Source: Orientallactaga sibirica
Lineage: Eukaryota; Chordata; Mammalia; Rodentia; Dipodidae
Length of the DNA: 64,000 nucleotides
Assembly: GCA_036365145.1 (NCBI GenBank)
Contig: JAEOAD010000004.1
Span: 48,266,001 to 48,330,000 of the forward strand
Direction: 5' to 3'
Numbering within the stretch: the first letter of the stretch is position 1; every line of letters begins with the position of its first letter. The notes under the pieces are model-generated. The model did not search any database. It had not been told where the DNA came from and saw nothing but the letters and a program-made list of their open reading frames with translations. The position numbers were made by a program, and so were the translations under genes. Shown here piece after piece: positions 57,164 through 64,000 of the stretch.

Positions 57164-60100
57164 TTTGAAAGCAACAGACAGAGAGAGAAAGACGCAGATA
57201 GATAGAGAGAGAATGGGCATGCCAGGGCCTCCAGCCACTGCAAATGAACTCCAGATACATGTGCCACTTTATGCACCTGGCTTATGTGGGTCCTGGGGAA
57301 TTGAGCCTCAAATGGGGGTCCTTAGGCGTCACAGGCAAACGCTTAACCGCTAAGCCTACTCTCCAGGCCTAAAAACTTCTCTCTTCCTGAATTCTTCTCA
57401 GATTAACTAAACCAAACTTGCTTCTGAGCACTAAAGTTACAGCAAAAGCTTATATCTTTTTTTTTTTAAAAAAAATTTAACTTAATTAATTTATTTGTGA
57501 GAGGGAACGTAGGAAAGAGAGAGAGAGAATGGGCTGTAGGGCTTCTAGCCACTGCAAATGAACTCCATATGCATGCACCATCTTGTGCATCTGGCTTCCA
57601 TGGGTCCTGGGAAATCAAACTGAGGTCTTTTGGCTTTCCAGGCAAGCCCCTTAACCACTAAGCCATCTCTCCAGCCCAAAAGCTTATATCTTAATACATA
57701 GGCAATATTTATCTGTTTTTATTACTGTATAAAATTTATGTGACTTTTTAGTTTTATTTTTATTAACTTATATGAGAAAGAGAGCAAGAAAGAGAGAGAG
57801 AATGAGAATGGGCATGCCAGGGCTCTAGCCACTGCAAACAAACTCCATCTGGATCACATGGGACCTGGGGAATGGAGAATTGAACCGGGGTCCTTAGGCT
57901 TTGTAGGAAAGTGCCTTAACCACTAAGCCATCTCTCCAGCCTTTATGTAACTTTTTTTTTTTTTTTTTGAGGTAGGGACTCACTCTGGCTCAGGCTGACC
58001 TGGAATTCACTATGTAGTCTCAGAGTGGCCTTGAACTCACAGTGATCCTCTGACCTCTGCCTCCCAAGTGCTGGGATTAAAAGCGTGTGCCACCATGCCC
58101 GGCTGTTATGTGACTTTTTAAAACTGTCCTTTTAGGGCTGGAGAGATGGCTTAGCTGTTAGGGAACACATTAGCCAGATGCACATGATGGCACATGCATC
58201 TGGAGTTCATTTGCAGTGGCTAGAGGCCCTGGTGCACCCATTCTCACTCTTCCTTCCTTCCTTCCTTCCTTCCTTCCTTCCTTCCTTCCTTCCTTCCTTC
58301 CTTCCTTCCTTTCTCTCTCTCTCTCACCCTCTCTCTGTCTCAAATAAATAAAAAATAAAATCTTAAAAAAAAGCAACTGTCCTTTTAATGTGGGTTCCCC
58401 CAAGGTGGCTAAAATGTCCATCAGCTGGAGGAGTCCACCATCCTAGCAAAAAGATCAACAAGCCTATCTTCCTGCCTTCCCACCATCTCCCTGCTCCCAC
58501 CCTCACCCTGCAAAGAAGCTCACCTCTAAGTAGTTCCCTAGCTCCTCAGAAGCCCTCTGCTTACTCCTCAAAGGGCACGCTCCCTGTCATGTCTTTCCTT
58601 TCTCTTGTTATTCTCCAAGGACCCTACTTGTAGCAGGACAAATGGAAAATAGCATCTTAATAAAAGTTGCAGCTGCTCCTCAATTTATGATAAAGTCATA
58701 TATTAATGAACTCCATGAGAGCAGAGGGTTCACGCAGTGCACCTAGCAGACTGATATCTTCACTTGGCCAGCAGATCTTACACATGCTCAGAACCCTACA
58801 TGAGCTTATCATTGCCCAAAATTACCTAATGCAAAAATGGTTTCATAATGGAGTGAGGAATGTCTTGTGGGATTTATAATATAATATAATATAATACTAA
58901 AAGTGGAAGACACAATGGTTATGTATGTTTCCTCATTGTTGTGAAGTGAAATAATGGTCAAGTCAAACAGGTTGGCAACCAGTTTTTAAGCTCCTTCTCT
59001 GAATACTAGCATTTCTCTTTCCTTCTCCTCCTCCTCCCCCTCTTCCTCTCTCTCTCCCCACTTCTCACTTTCTTCAGTTCCAGAAAGCGGTTTATTATGC
59101 CACTTTTGCACCAGTGGGCATATCTTGCCTGGCAGGTAGGCAGTGTTGTGTTGGCTTTGTCTAGTTGATAATTCATTCTCACAAAGTTCTATGAAGCATC
59201 AATATTTTCACTTTGCAAATGAGAAAACTAGCATCCCGGGGTTCCTATAGCCAGCAAAGCTAACTCCAAGTGTAGGTCTTTGTGAATGGAAACCCTATGT
59301 TTTTGGCCACTTTTCTTGACAGGGTTCAAGGACATATGATTTCCGTAAAGAAGGAATCTAGTTTGAAGAGTTTCTATTTTCAGCATAATTGCTTTTCCTC
59401 TAGCATCTTTCTTTCCTCTAGGACACCAAAGCAAACATTGGATTTTTCCAGATTCCTCAAAGTACCTGTGAGGAAGTTGGCCCTACGAGCTCTCCTACTT
59501 GCTATTTCTATGTCACGAGAAAGGAAAGGTAAATAGGACAAATTGGCTGGAAAACACATGTTCTAAAATTAACCCCCTCATTATTAAATGCACTCTGCAA
59601 ATATTTACCTCATCCATTAATGTTGCTGCATCTTTCTGGCTCTTGGCATCAGAGAAGGAGGAGTTATTGGAGAGTGCATTAAGCATCTGTTCCAGGCCTG
59701 AAAATGAAACCATGCTCGGGGTCACCTTTCATCCCACCCCAGTGGGTCACAAATCGGAGTCCCTTACTCTCAAAGAGACTTTGATGACTAGAAGAAATAG
59801 CTGCAGGACTTCCTAAATGGCTTGGAGAGTTTCTGTATGCTTCTATATATCACTGGATTTTATCGGATGCATATGATAAATGAATTGATGGTCCATTTGT
59901 CTTTACCCTCACTTAATGAAATTTGAGAAGAGTTAGTGCTTAAAGTATCTGACTGTAACTTTTCAAGATAAGATTCTGGTTTTTCTGATTTTTTTTTTTT
60001 TTTTGGTCAGTCCATCCTAATAATCCATTTGTAGAATGTTAGGTTCTTCTTCATTCTGTTCACATCAACAACATTTTCATGCCTTTTTTTCTACCCATTA

Positions 60101-61192
60101 GGATAAATTAGGGTTGCTTGCACGATTATGGGTGGAATGGGCAACTTACTAGTGGTTATTCCACTGATGAATCTGACTCCCCTCTCCCAGTAACCATTAG
60201 CTGCCACTAGCAACTCTGGGAGACGTTGTCAGGTATCTCTCCCTGATCAGTGGACATCACCAACATGGCATTACATTCAGTGAGACACTGTGGCCCACGT
60301 CAAACGAGCTGGATGTAGAATCACAAGTATGTGGTTGTTCTCATTGTATCTGCTGCTTTAGGACTTCTTCACATGCTGGCACCCTAACTTCCAAGTATGG
60401 GGGTTCATTTTAATAGCTGTCACATTATTTCAGAATTTACTAAAAAGAATGGAACAAAACTCCCAATCTCTGGGCAAAGCAGTTTGATCATGATTAAATC
60501 ATACAAATTGTCTCTCATTCCAGTCAATTTGAGAAACACAGGTCTCATTAATAAGCCAAAATACCATTTTCACTTTTTGTTTACTATTTTTTTTTTTTTT
60601 TTTTTTAGAGATAGCATCATACCGTATCCTAGGCTGGTCTTGAACTTACTATGTAGCCCAGATAGTCCTCAAACTCAAACTCATAGCAGACTTCTTGCCT
60701 CAGCCTCCTGAGTTCTGGGGTAACAGATGTTTGCCCCTCTACCTGACTCTAAAATTTTACTTTATTCACACAATTTCAATTTAAAAAGTTTCTTTAAATG
60801 GAGGATCCATGCCCTAGTCAGCAGAAGCAGATGGATCCTAAGTAAAACCTCAGAATGTAATAGAATACTTTGCCTTAATAGGCCATTCAAAGGGATTATC
60901 ACAGATGGGCTCTTGTGGCACATGCCTGTAATACCAGCATTTGGGAGATAGAGACAGGAGGATGGTCTTAAGCTTGAGTCCTGCCTGGCTTATGCCTCAA
61001 GTTCAAGACCAGCCAAGTCTACATAATGGAACCCTGTCTCAAAAAAAACAATTAGTAAATAACATAAAAGAATAATCACATACCTTCTTTGTCTCTTGAG
61101 GCTTTCTCAATGTCTCTTTGCAGTCTCAATAATTTTGGCTTTATTAAAGACTTTCGCCTCTCTTTATCCATTGCATTCTTGGGATCCTCTTC
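49830..61192 (-). CDS. NOSTRIN: NOSTRIN (eNOS trafficking inducer), 3' six coding exons; 5' part outside window
   Basis: Coding exons in transcript order: 61,192-61,084; 59,697-59,609; 54,806-54,681; 53,814-53,700; 52,574-52,485; 49,960-49,830. All have AG acceptors and GT donors on the minus strand, and their phases join into one frame of 219 residues ending in TAG. The sequence follows mammalian NOSTRIN closely. It opens EEDPKNAMDKERRKSLIKPK (predicted helix, HR1-like region after the F-BAR domain). A linker rich in P, S and G follows, then a C-terminal SH3 domain split over the last two exons, with the ALYSF motif, the acidic QEDEL loop, EEGWWFG and GHFPAAYV. NOSTRIN binds eNOS, dynamin and N-WASP through this SH3 domain and helps internalise eNOS from the plasma membrane. 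The F-BAR half (about 285 residues) lies to the right of the window. It converges tail to tail with SPC25. No inactivating lesion was seen. Confidence 0.95.
50617..51053 (+). mobile_element. MLT1-like MaLR solo LTR in NOSTRIN's last intron
   Basis: Follows the mammalian MaLR LTR pattern in order: 'gggttcatgtgttgaaggctt', 'gggaggtgattggatcatggg', 'ccacaggcctaaaagtaatgg', 'accatgagctaaaataaat' and 'gttggttaacaca' at the end. It looks older than the rodent-type LTRs of this window. Confidence 0.75.
51054..52103. other. NOSTRIN last intron, unique part
   Basis: No repeat or exon recognised, apart from a short phrase near 51,993-52,030 ('accaacacatgatctatccat') that resembles the L1 3' end at 36.63 kb. 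Confidence 0.4.
52104..52312 (+). repeat. MIR element, nearly full length
   Basis: 'gagttcaaatcctacgccatc', 'tgtgactttggtcaaagtattt', 'cataacatgggaataaataataa'-type text and 'acaatgcctggcatgtagaaa' follow MIR consensus order. It lies about 170 bp from the first SH3 exon of NOSTRIN. Confidence 0.8.
52485..52574 (-). CDS. NOSTRIN: NOSTRIN exon: first half of SH3 domain
   Basis: A 90-base exon with acceptor GAATTTTAG and donor AAAG/GTAAGA. After a short linker (SGVAHLSTN) it encodes LCKALYSFQARQEDELNLEK, which contains the SH3 ALYxF motif and the acidic RT-loop residues. Confidence 0.95.
52841..53393. repeat. Inverted duplication with 425-bp spacer
   Basis: Left arm 52,841-52,904 and the reverse complement of 53,330-53,393 align without gaps and match at 51 of the first 60 positions. 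The match covers unique sequence ('ttgaaatggacaaaa', 'gttccaataaaa', 'gtggtcagg') plus the head of a B2-like SINE. The right arm belongs to the full SINE at 53,150-53,352 and its flank. It lies in a NOSTRIN intron. Confidence 0.85.
53150..53352 (-). repeat. B2-like SINE with (GA)n
   Basis: Reverse copy with about 19 GA units (53,171-53,209), ending 'cagccatctccccagtcc'. Its head and outer flank form the right arm of the inverted duplication. Confidence 0.9.
53700..53814 (-). CDS. NOSTRIN: NOSTRIN exon: EHTHTYVKLSRPFLMKRLEN...
   Basis: A 115-base exon with acceptor TATTTGAACAG and donor TCAG/GTAATC. It encodes a conserved EHTHTYVKLSRPFLMKRLEN segment, then a fast-changing Ala/Gly/Ser/Pro linker before the SH3 domain. 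Confidence 0.93.
54681..54806 (-). CDS. NOSTRIN: NOSTRIN exon: NNLKLDLLQA...
   Basis: A 126-base exon in phase 0 at both ends, with acceptor TGTCCACAG and donor AAG/GTAAAC. It encodes NNLKLDLLQANSYKLSSVLA followed by ELEQRPKPSHPCSSSIFKWK and EK. Because it is a multiple of three, skipping it would keep the frame. Confidence 0.95.
54807..55347. other. NOSTRIN intron, nothing recognised
   Basis: Unique AT-rich intronic DNA. Confidence 0.4.
55348..55515 (+). repeat. B1-like SINE, near-consensus
   Basis: Forward copy, 'gagccaggtgtggtggtgcatg' to an (AAAC)n tail. 'gaaaataagaaatga' before and 'aaaaagaaatgaa' after suggest the target-site duplication. Confidence 0.92.
55980..56185 (+). repeat. B2-like SINE, near-consensus
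   Basis: Forward copy with CT-rich and AAAT tail. 'gatccaagaaaca' at 55,968-55,980 recurs right after it at 56,188-56,200, a perfect target-site duplication of at least 13 bp. Confidence 0.95.
56200..56945. other. NOSTRIN intron, nothing recognised
   Basis: No exon or repeat was supported. A short phrase ('aatttcatgtaaat') recurs at 56,618 and 56,643. Confidence 0.4.
56946..57088 (+). repeat. B1-like SINE
   Basis: Forward copy, 'gagccaggcatggtggtgcac' to 'gaggccctaccttgataaaac'. Confidence 0.92.
57120..57370 (-). repeat. B2-like SINE with long (TTTA)n tail
   Basis: Reverse copy with about ten TTTA units (57,126-57,167). It shares the 'ttgagcctcaaatggggg' variant with the copy at 11.8 kb. 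'ctaaaaacttctct' on both sides marks the target-site duplication. Confidence 0.93.
57470..57678 (-). repeat. B2-like SINE
   Basis: Reverse copy ending 'taagccatctctccagccc'. 'aaaagcttatatctt' flanks it on both sides. Confidence 0.92.
57740..57942 (-). repeat. B2-like SINE
   Basis: Reverse copy with a deletion in the middle ('aactccatctggatcac'). 'tttatgtgacttttt' before and 'tttatgtaacttttt' after form its target-site duplication. Confidence 0.92.
57952..58105 (-). repeat. B1-like SINE
   Basis: Full reverse copy, 'ttttgaggtagggactcactctgg' to 'tgtgccaccatgcccggc'. It is inserted next to the preceding SINE, and 'gttatgtgacttttt' follows it, giving a third repeat of the same target phrase. 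Confidence 0.92.
58135..58375 (+). repeat. B2-like SINE with (CTTC)n
   Basis: Forward copy with part of the B-box region missing. Its tail side is expanded to about 16 TTCC units (58,250-58,312). 'aactgtccttttaggg' before and 'aactgtccttttaatg' after form the target-site duplication. Confidence 0.93.
58376..59608. other. NOSTRIN intron
   Basis: Mostly unique. There is an (ATAAT)n-like run at 58,878-58,897 and a CT-rich patch at 59,019-59,060. 'atattttcactttgcaaatgagaaaacta' near 59,202 may be a MIR remnant. Confidence 0.45.
59609..59697 (-). CDS. NOSTRIN: NOSTRIN exon: LEQMLNALSN...
   Basis: An 89-base exon with acceptor CATTTTCAG and donor GAG/GTAAAT. It encodes GLEQMLNALSNNSSFSDAKS and QKDAATLMDE. 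The SSFSDAKSQKD core matches human NOSTRIN as recalled, with several substitutions just before it. Confidence 0.94.
59698..60585. other. NOSTRIN intron, nothing recognised
   Basis: No further exon or repeat was supported in this stretch. Confidence 0.4.
60586..61051. repeat. Two old B1-like units, reverse then forward
   Basis: A reverse unit (60,586-60,748, 'gatagcatcataccgtatcctaggctgg' to 'tttgcccctctacctgac') and a forward unit (60,907-61,051, 'gggctcttgtggcacatgcctgtaatacc' to 'accctgtctcaaaaaaaac'). The second ends 33 bp from the donor side of a NOSTRIN exon. Confidence 0.7.
61084..61192 (-). CDS. NOSTRIN: NOSTRIN exon: EEDPKNAMDK...
   Basis: A 109-base exon bounded by acceptor CTCCAAAAG and donor GAAG/GTATGT (minus strand). 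It encodes EEDPKNAMDKERRKSLIKPK then LLRLQRDIEKASRDKE, a charged helical segment just C-terminal to the F-BAR domain. The acceptor polypyrimidine tract is purine-interrupted near the AG. Confidence 0.93.
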
Positions 61193-61994
61193 CTTTTGGA
61201 GAAAAATAACAACTTAAGAGAAATGTAAGAGTTGCTACTCCCAGTTGTTCTGAGACTTTCACTGGTTGTGCTTAGTTTTAATGTTACTAGAGAATTAAAA
61301 ATCTCAGGGCAGTCTTTGGTTCTAAATACATCATTCTACTTATTAACAGTTTGATTAATAAGAAAACATCCAATTCACAGCCTGTAAGTACATGGCTAAA
61401 CACTTTAACAGAACAAATTGTTCTCGGGGGAGGAATTTTAGCAAAATTATTTTGGTTTCTTGACAAATGAAACGTCTCATTGGATACTTACTGCTTCCTA
61501 AAATAGCTCATCTTCATTTAAGTTAGAGTTTTCAAGTATGCCTCAGGCTAGGTCTGCCTCAGTAGTAAGCAAATATTTGTTGAGTTCTGTGCTGGCTTAG
61601 CATTGGGAACACATGATCTAGAATGCGTGCTTTGCCCCAGGTGCGTTCATATTTGGTGAGACCCTGAAGCAACCTCAAGAGAACCAGAACTTCAAGGTCT
61701 GTGCATTTAGAAACGTCACAGGCGCCAAGGATGGGGGCAGGTACAAGTCTTCAGGAGGCTGGCCTGGACTCCTCAGCCAAGTGAAAGGAGGGCAAAGGGC
61801 CCTGCGGGCAGGAGAAATGTTGCAAGCAAAGGACAAAGAGTGGACTGTGCGGGGTTTGTTAAGAACAGTAAGAACAACAGTTAACTAAGCAAACAGAATG
61901 GAAGAACACGTGGTCTGTATGGGGTAGGCCAGATTCCAGAGCTGAAGTGGGGATTTTCTCACAGAGGCCATGCAAGTTTTATTTTTTGTTTATG
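61193..61994. other. NOSTRIN intron, nothing recognised
   Basis: I looked for the next upstream NOSTRIN exon on the minus strand and did not find it here or further right. Confidence 0.5.
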
Positions 61995-62109
61995 TTTTGT
62001 TTTGAGGCAGGATCTCACTATAGAGTGCAGGCTGACCTTGAACTTACAGCAATCCTCCTGCCTCAGCCTCCCAAATGTTGAGGTTTTAAGTATAACCTAC
62101 CACTCCTGG
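61995..62109 (-). repeat. B1-like SINE, diverged
   Basis: Reverse copy, 'gaggcaggatctcactatagagtgcagg' to 'aacctaccactcctgg'. Confidence 0.8.
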
Positions 62110-62403
62110 TACTATGTCAGCTCTCACATGGATTATTTCAAGTGTTGGATGAAAAAAAATATAACATGGTGGAATGGGGAAGTGGCTGAACACGAATGGA
62201 CAGGAACTTGTGGAGAAAGGCGGAAACTATTAAGGAAGGAGAAAAACGAGAATCCTGGTGGCAGATTATGTTTTGATAAATCATCATGAATGGGGGACGC
62301 ACAAGGATGTAGAGGAAAATGGATCCATGTTGTTACTAATCTAATAAAACACCCTGTCTAGAACATATACATTTCTCTCTCCTTATTACATGCAATTCTT
62401 ACT

Positions 62404-62500
62404 TGATGAGGTCGGTTTTATTTTCCCCATCTTACCTATGTCTCAGAAATAAAGGAAGGCCCAGGCTGAAAGATACGTGTTTACTCTTGAAACACAAGAA
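62404..62500 (+). repeat. Probable MIR fragment
   Basis: 'ttttattttccccatcttacctatgtctcagaaataaaggaagg' resembles the MIR 3' half; diverged. Confidence 0.4.
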
Positions 62501-63638
62501 CAATACTTTGACCCCAAATGCTCTACCATTCTCTTAGTGGCCTGCCTGTTGCAGAAGTTCCAGCTGGCGTTACACCCTCAGATGAGCTCTGACTAAAAGA
62601 CACCTCACTCTAGTCCTAAGTCTTTCCTTGCTGGAGAACGCATTGTAGCGTACCTTCTGTGCCATCTAACACTTCCCTGAGCCTGTGTGGGGATGTCTAT
62701 TATTTAAACACGTACTGCCAAGGCTGACTGGCTTTCTGGATCAACTTGAGGACATGAGGTTTCCTAACCTAGTTCTTTCCCAGAGATTTGTTAGAAAGGT
62801 CCATACTGGTGGAGGCATATAAAACTACAGATAAGACCTCTTGAACGTGACATTTACAGTAACCTTACAAATACTTTCACAGTGGTCATTAACCCTCCAA
62901 ACTTGGACTTCAGATAATTCTCCTGACTTGCTTCATAACACTGCAGAAAAGCCAGCCTGCGCTCACTGCCAAGGACTGTGGAGTCAGGCATGGCGAGGCT
63001 TTGTATCAAGGATATCAACTCACTGGAGATGGGTTTAGCTGTATGATTGTGCACTAAATTTTGTTTTAAAAAGATCAAAAATTCCCATGAACATGCCAAT
63101 TAAAGATAAAACATCCTGGGTTCCTCTTTACATTTCAGTAGAACCCTAGTTAAATTCCCCTGGAGAATGCCCTATTCTAGGGATAGGTTAATTGATAGGG
63201 ACATTTTTATGACCATTTATAAGAAGATGGCAGATACATTTTATTGTATAGCTTCCTACCCTATTTGAAAGAAAAGAAGACAAAGATGGGCATCTTCTCA
63301 TTGTATCTCCATCATTGCTTTCCTTCCTACTTTGAACAGACATGGACATTGACACATACTTCACCTTTACCAACAGAGGAGTAAAATGACTCAGTCAAAG
63401 AAACAGCTGTCCACTTGCAGCTGTTGGAAGGTAGGGAAAGGTGAAGCTTGTCAGGATTCACTGTTCTGTCTCATCTACTCCTCCCTTCTCCCCTTATCTT
63501 TTGTCCTCTGAGTAGGGGTCCAGGGTTGTTGGCCCCAGGTCAGTAGTACATTCAATCCAGTAGAACATGCACTGTGGAATGGTTCTACAGAGGAGAAAGG
63601 AATAAGACCCAATGAGAGTTAGAAAGTCTGATAAAATA
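62501..63638. other. NOSTRIN intron, nothing recognised
   Basis: ORFs here have no family resemblance; otherwise unique sequence. Confidence 0.4.
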
Positions 63639-63639
63639 G

Positions 63640-63905
63640 GGCTGGAGAGATGACTTAGCAGTTAAGGCGCCTGCCTGAGAAGCCTAAGAATGCCCGTTCT
63701 ATTCTCCAGGTCCCACATTTAGCCAGACACAAAAGTGATGCAAGGGTGCAATGCTGCACTTGCCCACAAGGGGGAGCATGCATCTGGAGTTAGTTCACAG
63801 CAGCTGAGAAGTTGGCAAACCCATTCTCTCTCTCTCTGTCTCTCTCTCTCAAAAAGAAAGAAAGAAAGAAAGAAAGAAAGAGAAGGAAAGAAGGAAAGAA
63901 AGTCT
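63640..63905 (+). repeat. B2-like SINE, long subfamily, with (GAAA)n tail
   Basis: Forward copy containing the extra block 'gtgcaatgctgcacttgccc' (63,745-63,764) and ending in CT-rich then GAAA repeats. 'gaaagtctgataaaata' flanks it on both sides (63,622-63,638 and 63,899-63,915). Confidence 0.95.
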
Positions 63906-64000
63906 GATAAAATAGAGTGGAAATCCTGGAAAGTGCTCTCACAAATCTGTTCTGCATATTATTGATGATCGGCTCCTGGGAACTATGGAAGTAGCTCAGT

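Noticed and set aside
61193..64000. Further upstream NOSTRIN exons (end of the F-BAR region)
   Set aside because: No minus-strand frame continues the protein upstream of EEDPKNAMD with a suitable donor; these exons presumably lie beyond the right edge.
1..64000. CRISPR arrays, operons, phage or plasmid genes
   Set aside because: Spliced genes, SINEs, LINEs and LTR elements show mammalian nuclear DNA. The regular repeats seen are microsatellites or dispersed SINEs, not spacer arrays.

Overview
This is rodent-type nuclear DNA. It has two spliced genes with GT-AG introns, one CpG-island promoter, and very dense interspersed repeats: 7SL-derived B1-like SINEs, tRNA-derived B2-like SINEs, ID/B4-like SINEs, L1 LINEs and ERVL-MaLR-type LTR elements. 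The particular B1-like and B2-like consensus repeated here is not the mouse or rat form. From memory it resembles dipodoid (jerboa-like) rodents; the species call is tentative. Repeat coordinates are approximate to a few bases unless a target-site duplication (TSD) is quoted.

Layout. 1-13.4 kb is intergenic and repeat-built: two MaLR elements with LTR-internal-LTR structure (about 1.8-4.0 kb and 6.6-8.4 kb), a solo LTR with a perfect TSD, a broken antisense L1 (about 5-9.5 kb) and many SINEs. 13.5-13.85 kb is a CpG-island promoter. 13.6-30.1 kb is SPC25 on the + strand: one non-coding and six coding exons, giving a complete 226-residue kinetochore protein, with a poly(A) signal at 30,072. Intron 3 holds a full-length MaLR inserted into a SINE. 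30.1-49.7 kb is the intergenic space between two convergent genes. It contains a sense L1 broken by a MaLR provirus, a decayed hAT-type transposase relic, a second L1 pair, two solo LTRs with the same TSD, and a purine-rich microsatellite of about 240 bp. 49.7-61.2 kb is the 3' part of NOSTRIN on the - strand: six coding exons covering the region after the F-BAR domain through the C-terminal SH3 domain. Its 5' exons lie beyond the right edge. 61.2-64 kb is NOSTRIN intron, largely without recognised features.

The two genes are functionally unrelated. SPC25 is a subunit of the NDC80 kinetochore complex in mitosis. NOSTRIN is an F-BAR/SH3 adaptor for eNOS trafficking in endothelium. Their tail-to-tail arrangement is the same neighbourhood as in human 2q31.1 (NOSTRIN-SPC25-G6PC2). 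G6PC2 was not found. I see no microbial-style gene system; the unusual material is promoter grammar, nested transposons and an intronic inverted duplication.
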